From Mycoplasmatota bacterium (GTDB lineage: Bacteria > Bacillota_I > Bacilli_A > RF39 > UBA660), in NCBI GenBank assembly GCA_022768045.1, contig JALEND010000029.1, forward strand, positions 1 through 35,548: a DNA stretch of 35,548 nt, read 5' to 3'. The position numbers were made by a program, and so were the translations under genes. Below, in pieces: positions 15,707-22,222 of the stretch (positions within the stretch are counted from its first letter, which is position 1; every line of letters starts with the position of its first letter). The notes beneath the pieces were generated by a model. That model was given only the letters and a program-made list of their open reading frames with translations. It did not search any database and was not told the origin of the DNA.

Positions 15707-16273
15707 ATGAAACAGGGAGTATTAGAAGGACTTTTATTTGTAACAGGAGAAGATGGATTATCATTAGAAGAAATATCAAAGTTACTTGAAATAACTAGTG
15801 AAGAAGCTTTAAGTCTTTTAGAAGAATATAAAAAGTCTTTAGAAGATGAAAAAAGGGGACTTAAGTTAGTATTTTTAGGTAACAAGTATAAACTTACTAC
15901 TAAAGAAGAACATAAATCTTATTATGAATTATTAGTTGATAAAGTAGTTAGTCAAACGCTTTCTCAATCGGCATTAGAAACACTTGCTATAATAGCATAT
16001 AATAAGTCCATAACAGTTGGTCAAATAGATGAAATAAGAGGAGTTTCATCAAGGGATATGGTTAGAAAATTATTATTTAAAGGGCTAATAGATGTTGATG
16101 GTAAAAGTGATTTACCTGGTAAACCTATGCTTTATAAAACAACAGATAAGTTTTTGGATTATTTTAATTTATCATCACTAGATGATTTACCTAAGATAAC
16201 AATAGAAGAAAAAGAAGAAATGAGTGAAGAAGAAAAAGATTTATTTATTTCTAAATATAAAGAAGAAAAATAA
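15707..16273 (+). CDS. scpB: Segregation and condensation protein B
   Basis: ScpB (188 residues) forms dimers of winged-helix domains that bind the ScpA kleisin. Family hallmarks are GVLEGLLFVTGEDGLSLEEI, then LSQSALETLAIIAYNKSITVGQIDEIRGV (the highly conserved A-L-E-T-L-A-I-I-A-Y core), and GLIDVDGKSDLPGKPMLYKTT. An in-frame GTG at 15698 exists, but GAAGGTGAT lies at the right distance only for the ATG at 15707. It begins one base after the scpA stop. The C-terminus is extended by a Glu/Lys-rich helix. SMC itself is not in the window. Confidence 0.96.
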   Translation: MKQGVLEGLLFVTGEDGLSLEEISKLLEITSEEALSLLEEYKKSLEDEKRGLKLVFLGNKYKLTTKEEHKSYYELLVDKVVSQTLSQSALETLAIIAYNKSITVGQIDEIRGVSSRDMVRKLLFKGLIDVDGKSDLPGKPMLYKTTDKFLDYFNLSSLDDLPKITIEEKEEMSEEEKDLFISKYKEEK

Positions 16274-16299
16274 ATTTAAATAGAAAGGAAAGTAATAAT

Positions 16300-17085
16300 A
16301 TGTTAATAGCAGTAATAATTATTTTGTTAGTAATAGTTTTATCATCGATAAGACAAATTAATGAGTATGAAAGAGGGATTAAGTTTACGCTAGGTAAATT
16401 TAGTAAAATAATGAGTCCAGGTTGGAAAATTGTGTTACCTATTTTTCAAAGTTATAAGAAAGTTGATATAAGAACAAAGGCTGTTGATGTACCTGAACAA
16501 GATGCAATAACAAAAGATAATGTATCTGTTAGAATAAATGCAGTAATATATTATAAAGTTTTTGATGCATCAAAAGCAGTTTTAGAAGTAGAAAATTTCT
16601 ATTTTGCAGTAGGTCAATTAGCACAAACTACTATGCGTAATGCAGTAGGTTCTGTATCTTTAGATGAACTTTTAAGTGAAAGAGATAAAATATCTGAAGA
16701 AATATGTAATATAATTGATAAAGCAACAGATCCTTGGGGAATAAAAGTTGAAAACGTTGAGCTAAAGGATGTATCCCTTCCAGAAGAGATGAAAAGGGTA
16801 ATTGCTCGTGTTGCAGAGGCTGAAAGAGAAAAAGAAGCAGTAATAACTAAAGCTAAGGGAGAGGTAGAAGCATCTCTTAATTTATCAAAAGCAGCTGATT
16901 TAATGAGTAAAACACCAGGTGCAATGCATTTAAGAACTCTATCAACCATAAGTGATATATCATCAGATCAATCAAATACAATTATTTTTGCATTACCAGT
17001 TGAAGTATTAAAAAGTTTTGAAGGTAGAGCATTAACTAATGAAAAAATAGAAGAAATAGTAACAAAAGTAACAAAAAAGAAATAG
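16300..17085 (+). CDS. SPFH/slipin (stomatin-like) membrane protein
   Basis: A slipin-type stomatin homologue of 261 residues. An N-terminal hydrophobic hairpin (about residues 1-16) is followed by the SPFH domain with INEYERGIKFTLGKF, SPGWKIVLP, VDIRTKAVDVPEQDAITKDN and the AVGQLAQTTMRNAVGSVSLDELLSERD core. Next comes the coiled-coil region (AEAEREKEAVITKAKGEVEA) and a final hydrophobic IIFALPVEVL segment. Such proteins oligomerise into membrane scaffolds. In many bacteria a NfeD-type partner is adjacent, but none is here. It lies 26 bp after scpB with an AAAGGAAAG ribosome site and is probably the last gene of that operon. Confidence 0.92.
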   Translation: MLIAVIIILLVIVLSSIRQINEYERGIKFTLGKFSKIMSPGWKIVLPIFQSYKKVDIRTKAVDVPEQDAITKDNVSVRINAVIYYKVFDASKAVLEVENFYFAVGQLAQTTMRNAVGSVSLDELLSERDKISEEICNIIDKATDPWGIKVENVELKDVSLPEEMKRVIARVAEAEREKEAVITKAKGEVEASLNLSKAADLMSKTPGAMHLRTLSTISDISSDQSNTIIFALPVEVLKSFEGRALTNEKIEEIVTKVTKKK

Positions 17086-17106
17086 AATTTAAAACTATTT
17101 CTTTTT
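17074..17106. terminator. Bidirectional terminator between convergent genes
   Basis: AAAAAGAAATAG and CTATTTCTTTTT form a 12-bp stem around a 9-nt loop. It overlaps the stop codons of both the slipin gene and the minus-strand gene. Confidence 0.75.
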
Positions 17107-17856
17107 CTTATTTTTTATTTTTTCTCTTTCTTTTAAATCTTTTTTTATTTCATCAACAGTCATATCTTTATATCTTAAAAAAGATTTATAAAACACATTA
17201 GGCGTTAAACAATTTTTATCACTTAACTGTTTTTCTTTTTTTACTAAAAATAGGTTATCTCTTAAAAGACTTGGTATTGTTGTAAATAAATGATAAGCTT
17301 TTTCTTGATAGTATTTCCATTCTTCTTTTTTTCCTATTAATTCAGCTTCACTACTTGTTAAGTCTAAAATGTTTTGACTTTTAAGAGAGTTAATATATTC
17401 TTCTTGTTTTAGAACTTTAATAAGGTCTATTTGACCAGCTAAAATAGATAAAAATACATTTTTATATTCATAAAACTCATTTAGTTTTTTAGAATATTCT
17501 GGTATTAATGGTAAAAAAAATGCATCAAAAACTTTATCTGGTTCTTTTGAATTATTATTTAGCACAATATTTTCAAAAATATTTTTATTAATCCAAAAAG
17601 AGTGTAATTTATCTTTAACATCTTCTTTTATAACACTTTTATCATAACAATAAAAAATATCATCTTCATCTTCATACTTTTTACTTAGTAGATTTTTAGG
17701 TACATCAATTTCATATTCATCTTTTAAAAAACTTATAACTAAGTTTTTGTTATCATTTGAACTATTTTTTATATAAGGAAAAGTGTATTTTCCATTTTCA
17801 TATAATAGTAAAATCTCTTCTTTAGTATTAAATATTATAATGTTAATTTTTTTCAT
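17095..17856 (-). CDS. Unknown protein, degenerate Nudix-like N-terminus (paralogue A)
   Basis: A 253-residue paralogue of the next minus-strand gene. The first 90 residues look like a Nudix fold: IIIFNTKEEILLLYENGKYTFP resembles the opening strands of Nudix hydrolases. However, the place of the Nudix box has only LVISFLKDEYEIDVP, without the R-E-x-x-E-E signature, so hydrolase activity is unlikely. The C-terminal half is helical. It shares with its paralogue IDLIKVLKQEEYINSLKSQ, an LIGKKEEW segment, IPSLLRDNLFL and LTPNVFYKSFLRYK. The terminus is very Lys-rich. It has its own minus-strand promoter (TTGAAC/TATAAT) in the gap after the paralogue. Function unknown. Confidence 0.75.
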   Translation of the reverse strand: MKKINIIIFNTKEEILLLYENGKYTFPYIKNSSNDNKNLVISFLKDEYEIDVPKNLLSKKYEDEDDIFYCYDKSVIKEDVKDKLHSFWINKNIFENIVLNNNSKEPDKVFDAFFLPLIPEYSKKLNEFYEYKNVFLSILAGQIDLIKVLKQEEYINSLKSQNILDLTSSEAELIGKKEEWKYYQEKAYHLFTTIPSLLRDNLFLVKKEKQLSDKNCLTPNVFYKSFLRYKDMTVDEIKKDLKEREKIKNKKKK

Positions 17857-17880
17857 AATGTTTCCTTTTCTTTAACTGGT

Positions 17881-17908
17881 ATTATAACATACTTAAAGTA
17901 AAGTTCAA
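17881..17908 (-). promoter_or_regulatory. Promoter TTGAAC-16-TATAAT
   Basis: On the minus strand TTGAAC (17908-17903) and TATAAT (17886-17881, with an upstream TG at the extended position) are 16 bp apart. They lie 25 bp before the start of paralogue A, showing it can be transcribed separately from paralogue B. Confidence 0.75.
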
Positions 17909-18790
17909 TTATTTTTTTATTATTTTATTCTTATTCATTTTATTTTCTCTTTCTTTTAAATCTTTTTTTATTTCCTCGACTGTTGCGTTTTTATATCTTA
18001 AATATGATTTATAAAGTACGTTTGGTGTTAAGTAATTTTTAGAGCTTAATTTTGTTTCTTTTTCTATTAAAAATAAATTATTTCTTAAAATACTTGGTAT
18101 AGATGAGAATAATTCATATGCTTCTTGCCAGGATTTATACCATACATCTTTCTTACCAATTAATAAAGCTTCTTCGTAAGTTAAATCAAAAAGATTTTGA
18201 TTTTTAATTGAGTTAATATATTCATTTTGTTTTAATATTTTAATTAAGTTTATATCATTAGCTAAAAGAAAAGCAAACTTTTTTCTATATTTTGCATTAA
18301 GTTTATTCATGTCTTTATTTGTAAATGCATAAAACATCTTATCTTGAAAATAATTTTTCTCATCCTTACTTTTAGCTTCTTTAATTAATTTAATATAAGA
18401 ATCTTTATCTTTGTTGCTATACGTGAATCTACTTTTAAGTACCTTAGACAACATTTTTATTAAGTTAGAATAATCATTCTTATCTTCTAATAAAACGTCT
18501 TTTAAATCTCTTTTATCTATCCATACTAAATTTTCTTTATTTTTTTTAAACTCTTCTATGTTATATGGTTCATAAGAATAATAAAATATACCTTTTTTAT
18601 TATGAGCTCTGTATTCAAAATAATCTTCTTTTGTTTTTATCCCGTATGTATCTTTTAATTTGCTAGCTAAAGTTTTTTTATAATTATCATCATTGTTACA
18701 AATAAATGTAGGTATATCATAAATACCATTCTTTTTTGTTAATAAAACTTCATCATTAGTGTTTAAAATAACTACTTTTAATTTTTTCAT
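17909..18790 (-). CDS. Unknown protein, degenerate Nudix-like N-terminus (paralogue B)
   Basis: A 293-residue protein, the longer of two adjacent paralogues. The N-terminus VVILNTNDEVLLTKKNGIY again mimics a Nudix start. The box region reads ASKLKDTYGIKTKED: it keeps a K-x-x-Y-G-I shape but lacks the metal-binding Glu residues. A strand pair (GIFYYSYEPYNIEEF) and a WIDKRDL segment, common before the last helix in Nudix proteins, support the fold. The C-terminal helical region (about 170-285) matches paralogue A in NEYINSIKNQNLFDLTYEEA, LIGKKDVW, IPSILRNNLFLIEKE and TPNVLYKSYLRYK. A GAGGTT ribosome site precedes the ATG. Possibly a binding protein for a nucleotide-like ligand; function unknown. 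Confidence 0.75.
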   Translation of the reverse strand: MKKLKVVILNTNDEVLLTKKNGIYDIPTFICNNDDNYKKTLASKLKDTYGIKTKEDYFEYRAHNKKGIFYYSYEPYNIEEFKKNKENLVWIDKRDLKDVLLEDKNDYSNLIKMLSKVLKSRFTYSNKDKDSYIKLIKEAKSKDEKNYFQDKMFYAFTNKDMNKLNAKYRKKFAFLLANDINLIKILKQNEYINSIKNQNLFDLTYEEALLIGKKDVWYKSWQEAYELFSSIPSILRNNLFLIEKETKLSSKNYLTPNVLYKSYLRYKNATVEEIKKDLKERENKMNKNKIIKK

Positions 18791-18808
18791 GGTAACCTCA
18801 CGTATATA

Positions 18809-18838
18809 ATTTTATCATATAATTATTTAACTTATCAA
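18809..18838 (-). promoter_or_regulatory. Promoter TTGATA-18-TAAAAT (extended -10)
   Basis: Minus-strand TTGATA (18838-18833) and TAAAAT (18814-18809), with TG at the extended -10 position, lie 18 bp before the start of paralogue B. Confidence 0.6.
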
Positions 18839-18971
18839 TTATTTTATGTTATTATAAACGTAATATGATGAAGAGGATGATACAAGTGGATTAGGTTTTA
18901 TATTCATTTTTGTTATGGTAATTGCTGCATTTATAGGAATATCATTTTCATCAAAGAAATAATTATTTGAA

Positions 18972-18997
18972 ATAAAAAAACGACTTATAGTCGTTTT
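18972..18997 (-). terminator. Terminator downstream of tRNA-Leu
   Basis: AAAACGACT and AGTCGTTTT form a 9-bp stem with a 3-nt loop. On the minus strand it is followed by seven T, 10 bases after the tRNA CCA end. It also has a T-rich tail on the plus strand. Confidence 0.75.
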
Positions 18998-19007
18998 ATT
19001 TTTATAT

Positions 19008-19094
19008 TGGTACCGGTAGTCGGGCTTGAACCGACACGGTATTACTACCACTAGATTTTGAGTCTAGCGCGTCTACCAATTCCGCCATACCGGC
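19008..19094 (-). tRNA. tRNA-Leu (anticodon CAA)
   Basis: Read on the minus strand, an 87-nt cloverleaf with a long variable arm (class II). The acceptor is GCCGGTA/TACCGGT (G1 pairs with U72), the D-arm TGGCGGAATTGGTAGACGC. The anticodon stem is CTAGA/TCTAG with loop CTCAAAA, giving anticodon CAA. The T-arm is GTCGG-TTCAAGC-CCGAC, and CCA is encoded. It decodes UUG. Confidence 0.95.
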
Positions 19095-19104
19095 ATGTAA
19101 GTTA

Positions 19105-19113
19105 ATTATATCA
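19105..19113 (-). promoter_or_regulatory. tRNA-Leu promoter (TGATATAAT, minus strand)
   Basis: Extended -10 TG-A-TATAAT on the minus strand ends 10 bases before the tRNA 5' end. It lies back to back with the murC promoter. Confidence 0.65.
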
Positions 19114-19150
19114 TAATAAATATTTTTTTGCTATGTTTTTATATAAAAAG

Positions 19151-19159
19151 TGATATAAT
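19151..19159 (+). promoter_or_regulatory. murC promoter (TGATATAAT)
   Basis: Extended -10 TG-A-TATAAT lies 20 bases before the murC start. A TTGCTA at 19128-19133 is 20 bp upstream, too far for a good -35. Confidence 0.6.
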
Positions 19160-19179
19160 TAATAAAGAGGTGAATGCAT

Positions 19180-20493
19180 ATGAAATATTACTGTATTGGT
19201 ATAAAAGGTTCTGGTATGGCAACATTAGCAGAAATACTTTATGATTTAGGAAATGATGTATCTGGTTATGATGATTATAAAGAATATAAATTTACACAAG
19301 AAGGAATTGATAAACGTGGTATTAAAATATATTATGATAATGAACATGAAATAGATAAAGATACAATAGTTACATATTCTAGAGCTTTTTCTGAAGAACA
19401 TCCTGAAATTAAGAGAGTTAAAAAACTAGGACTTAAGATAATAGCTTATAATGAATTGCTTGGAAAGTTAAGTAGTGAGTTTAAAACAATTGGAGTTAGT
19501 GGTACACATGGTAAAACTACTACTTCAACAATGATTTCTCATGTTTTAAATAATACTAAGGGATGTAATTATTTTATTGGTGATGGATCAGGTTTTGCTG
19601 ATAGAAAAAACAAATTATTTACACTAGAGTCTTGCGAGTTTAATAGACATTTTTTATCATATCATCCTTATTATGCTATTGTAACAAATATAGAGTTAGA
19701 GCATACAGAGTGCTATAAAGATATAAATGAAATAATAGAAACTTTTTCATCATTTGCTAATAAGGCAAGTGTTGTAGTAGCTTGTGGTGATGATAGTAAT
19801 GTAAGACGTATGAAAGTTAATAATAAAGTTACTTATTATGGATTTAATGATGATAATGATGTAGTAGCTAAAAACATTAAATTAAGTAAAGACGGTAGTT
19901 CATTTGATGTTTATATAGACGGTAACTTTTATAATCATTTTGATATTCCTTTATTTGGTGATCATATGATACTAGATGCACTAGCATGTATTACAATCTG
20001 TAACATGGAGGGTGTAAAAAAAGAGGATGTTGCATCACTTCTTTTGACTTTTAAAAATGCAAAGAGAAGATTTAAGGAAACTACTTTTGGTGATGTTGTG
20101 GTAATTGATGATTATGCACATCATCCAACAGAGATAAGAGTTACTATAGAGTCAGCTAGAAAAAAATATAGTGATAAAAAAATAGTAGCAGTATTTTTAC
20201 CAAATACATATTCTAGAACTAAGGCATTAATGAAAGATTTTATAAGTGCGTTAAAAGAGGCTGATAAAGCTTATGTTATGGATATACACTGTGATAGAGA
20301 AAGACAAGAAGATTATGAAGGTGTTAGTAGTGATGAAATAATAAATAATGTACCTAATGCTGAAAAAATATCAATAGATAGTGTTCAAAAATTATTAGAG
20401 TATAAGAATGCTGCAATATGTTTTATGAGTTGTACAAATATTTATGAAATAGAAGATAAATTTAAAGAATTACTTGAAAATAAAAATAATTAA
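19180..20493 (+). CDS. murC: UDP-N-acetylmuramate-L-alanine ligase
   Basis: MurC adds L-Ala to UDP-MurNAc using ATP, the first peptide step of cytoplasmic peptidoglycan precursor synthesis. Seen are the N-terminal nucleotide-sugar-binding loop (GIKGSGMATLAEIL), the ATP loop VSGTHGKTTT, central NIELEHTECY and the C-terminal DYAHHPTEI motif with FLPNTYSRT. The 437 residues match the family. The ATG at 19180 is preferred over the one at 19174 because AGAGGTG is 7 bases before it but only one base before the other. It is monocistronic, with its own promoter and a terminator overlapping its stop. It shows that the organism makes a wall, in line with the hydrolase in the T4SS locus. Confidence 0.94.
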   Translation: MKYYCIGIKGSGMATLAEILYDLGNDVSGYDDYKEYKFTQEGIDKRGIKIYYDNEHEIDKDTIVTYSRAFSEEHPEIKRVKKLGLKIIAYNELLGKLSSEFKTIGVSGTHGKTTTSTMISHVLNNTKGCNYFIGDGSGFADRKNKLFTLESCEFNRHFLSYHPYYAIVTNIELEHTECYKDINEIIETFSSFANKASVVVACGDDSNVRRMKVNNKVTYYGFNDDNDVVAKNIKLSKDGSSFDVYIDGNFYNHFDIPLFGDHMILDALACITICNMEGVKKEDVASLLLTFKNAKRRFKETTFGDVVVIDDYAHHPTEIRVTIESARKKYSDKKIVAVFLPNTYSRTKALMKDFISALKEADKAYVMDIHCDRERQEDYEGVSSDEIINNVPNAEKISIDSVQKLLEYKNAAICFMSCTNIYEIEDKFKELLENKNN

Positions 20494-20494
20494 A

Positions 20495-20523
20495 AAGTCA
20501 TCATATTAATGGTGATTTTTTTT
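20495..20523 (+). terminator. Intrinsic terminator after murC
   Basis: AAGTCATCAT pairs with ATGGTGATTT (two G-U pairs) around ATTA, then a T-run. Confidence 0.75.
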
Positions 20524-20585
20524 AAAATTTAATTAGTTATCTATCTTATTTTTTATCATATAATTTTTATGAAGGAGGGATTTTT

Positions 20586-20930
20586 TTGTTACCAAATGTT
20601 CCTCCTAAGTTATTTTCTTTATCAGCGGTTGTAGTAGGATACATTTTAATAGATGATATGACTGCAAATGAACAAAATGCCATTGGAAACTGGCTTATGC
20701 TTGTTGCACAAGTTTTATCTACTAATGCTTTTTATAGAGCAGTTATGCAAGAAAGAGGATTAGAAAGGGAAGGCTCTACAGAAACTGGTAGAAATAACGC
20801 TGATACTTTTTCTGGTATAAATTTTAATAATGATGATGAAAATATAAGTGATAAGAAAAGTACTTTAAAAATGCTCGAAAAGATGGTTACAGCAATTCAA
20901 AAAGAAATAGAAGATTTAAAAAATAATTAA
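20586..20930 (+). CDS. Small membrane protein with TTG start, unknown
   Basis: Unrecognised 114-residue protein. The start is TTG at 20586, 5 bases after a strong AAGGAGGGA site; no ATG lies near, and TTG gives a natural front (MLPNVPPKLF). There is a hydrophobic helix at about residues 10-22 (LSAVVVGYILIDD) and a second weaker one at about 33-50 (NWLMLVAQVLSTNAFY). A polar middle (about 55-90) rich in Gly/Asn/Asp follows, and a C-terminal coiled-coil helix (LKMLEKMVTAIQKEIEDLKNN). It could be a small inner-membrane protein with a cytoplasmic coiled-coil tail. A possible TATAAT at 20559-20564 would give a leader of only about 15 nt. Function unknown. Confidence 0.7.
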   Translation: MLPNVPPKLFSLSAVVVGYILIDDMTANEQNAIGNWLMLVAQVLSTNAFYRAVMQERGLEREGSTETGRNNADTFSGINFNNDDENISDKKSTLKMLEKMVTAIQKEIEDLKNN

Positions 20931-20932
20931 TA

Positions 20933-20960
20933 TTGACTTTAATAATCTTTTGAATATAAT
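20933..20960 (+). promoter_or_regulatory. Promoter TTGACT-16-TATAAT
   Basis: TTGACT (20933-20938) and TATAAT (20955-20960) with a 16-bp spacer, 25 bp before the next start. Confidence 0.75.
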
Positions 20961-20985
20961 AGTAGCTACTGATTAAGAGGTTATT

Positions 20986-21681
20986 ATGAAATTTTTTAAA
21001 GATAGAAATAAATATGTGGATGAAAAAGAAGTAAGGTTAAGAAACTTTTTGTTAAAAAATAAAAATAATTATTCATCAGATGAATATGATTATTTAATTA
21101 ATCATTATGGTGATTTTTATTATAATCCAGAATATGCCTGTGATATATTATCTGAATTATATTCAAAGTTTGGAATAATATCAAAAGAAAAAGATTTCTA
21201 TTATGGAGTATTTAATAAGATAAATAATATTTATGGTTTAAATAGAGATATTGTTGAAGTAGCATCAGGCACTTATCCTAGATTAGCTGAAATAATAGGT
21301 GAGTATCAAAGTAAGAATAAGTTTGGTTCTATTAAAACTTATGATCCTAAAATAGTTATTTCATCATTAAAAAACGTTGAGATAAATAAGTGTAATTTTA
21401 GTTTAGATACACCTGTTAAAAAAGATAGTTTGTTAGTTGCAACATTTCCTTGTGAGGTAACTTTAGATATAATTAGAAATGCCAATAATAATGATTTAGA
21501 ATTTTTAATTTTCTTATGTGGCTGTACTCATGATGGTTTTAATAATTATGAAGAGTGGGAAGATTATGTTTTTGATTTTGCAAATCAGTCATCTAATGAT
21601 AGGTTTAAGATTTATAAAGATTCTTTAGATGAAGCATACTCTGTTCCATGGAAGTTAATATATAAAGTAAAAAACACCTAA
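20986..21681 (+). CDS. Unknown protein, possible Rossmann/methyltransferase-like fold
   Basis: Unrecognised 231-residue soluble protein. The N-terminal 90 residues are charged and helical with many Tyr. The middle has DIVEVASGTYPRLAEIIG followed by SIKTYDPKI, which resembles motif I of class I methyltransferases (a strand ending E-x-x-x-G, a helix, then a second strand ending in an acidic residue). The next strand LLVATFPCEVTLDII and then DLEFLIFLCGCTHDG fit alternating strands and helices. No clear catalytic motif is visible, so methyltransferase activity is only a suggestion. Its last 4 bases overlap the end of the convergent minus-strand gene. Confidence 0.75.
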   Translation: MKFFKDRNKYVDEKEVRLRNFLLKNKNNYSSDEYDYLINHYGDFYYNPEYACDILSELYSKFGIISKEKDFYYGVFNKINNIYGLNRDIVEVASGTYPRLAEIIGEYQSKNKFGSIKTYDPKIVISSLKNVEINKCNFSLDTPVKKDSLLVATFPCEVTLDIIRNANNNDLEFLIFLCGCTHDGFNNYEEWEDYVFDFANQSSNDRFKIYKDSLDEAYSVPWKLIYKVKNT

Positions 21682-21701
21682 TTATTAGATGTTTCTTTTT
21701 T
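21672..21701. terminator. Bidirectional terminator between convergent genes
   Basis: AAACA-C-CTAA pairs with TTAG-A-TGTTT (one mismatch) around a 3-nt loop. T-runs lie on both sides depending on strand. It overlaps both stop codons. Confidence 0.7.
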
Positions 21702-22034
21702 TATCCACAGCATAATTAAATTTACAATAAAATCTATTTCCTTTTTTGTTAAATTTCTTCCCTTAGGAATTTTGTACCATTTTTCTAAACATCCTCTGCA
21801 GCAGCAGGCACATGCATGTTGAGCAATAAATACAGGATGACCTTTCATTGGAGTTTGTTTTCCATCATTTTGTATAGAGCTTGGTGCAAGTCTTTTATTT
21901 ATAAAGTCATATGCATGTTCTTTAATTTTTTTGTATCCTTTTTCATTAATATAATCAATCATGTATTTTCTTAAATGAAAACTACTTCTAAATTTAGACT
22001 TAGATAAATTATTTAATATGTCTTGATATGTCAC
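21678..22034 (-). CDS. DUF4186 protein, GTG start
   Basis: A 118-residue protein of the DUF4186 family. The hallmark central block reads RLAPSSIQNDGKQTPMKGHP, then VFIAQHACACCCRGCLEKW and IPKGRNLT, conserved almost word for word in the family. The Cys-rich CACCCRGC group suggests metal binding. The function is unknown. The start is GTG at 22034, 6 bases after an AGGTGA site, and no better ATG is present. A divergent surface-protein gene begins about 190 bp away. Confidence 0.88.
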   Translation of the reverse strand: MTYQDILNNLSKSKFRSSFHLRKYMIDYINEKGYKKIKEHAYDFINKRLAPSSIQNDGKQTPMKGHPVFIAQHACACCCRGCLEKWYKIPKGRNLTKKEIDFIVNLIMLWIKKETSNN

Positions 22035-22155
22035 TTTAAATCACCTTAATTACTTTTTATTATAATACTTTTTTTTATTTTTGTTATAAATAAGTGTAAT
22101 TTGCAAATAATATTATTTAGTTATATGTCAAATTATAATAAAAAAACAAATAATC

Positions 22156-22184
22156 TTGACGGTAAATCTTTTATATTGTATCAT
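22156..22184 (+). promoter_or_regulatory. Promoter of the FIVAR-repeat surface protein
   Basis: TTGACG (22156-22161), 17 bp, then TATCAT (22179-22184); an overlapping CATAAT is an alternative -10. It lies 38 bp before the start. Confidence 0.55.
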
Positions 22185-22222
22185 AATATGTGTATAAGAT
22201 AGTAAGAAAGTAGGTTTTAGTT

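Noticed and set aside
18839-19051. Minus-strand reading frame of 70 codons
   Set aside because: Its first codons lie inside tRNA-Leu and it crosses the tRNA terminator; no ribosome site and no plausible protein.
19008-19094. tRNA-Leu as an integration site for the T4SS region
   Set aside because: No repeat of the tRNA 3' end was found elsewhere in the window, no integrase is present, and housekeeping genes separate it from the T4SS genes.
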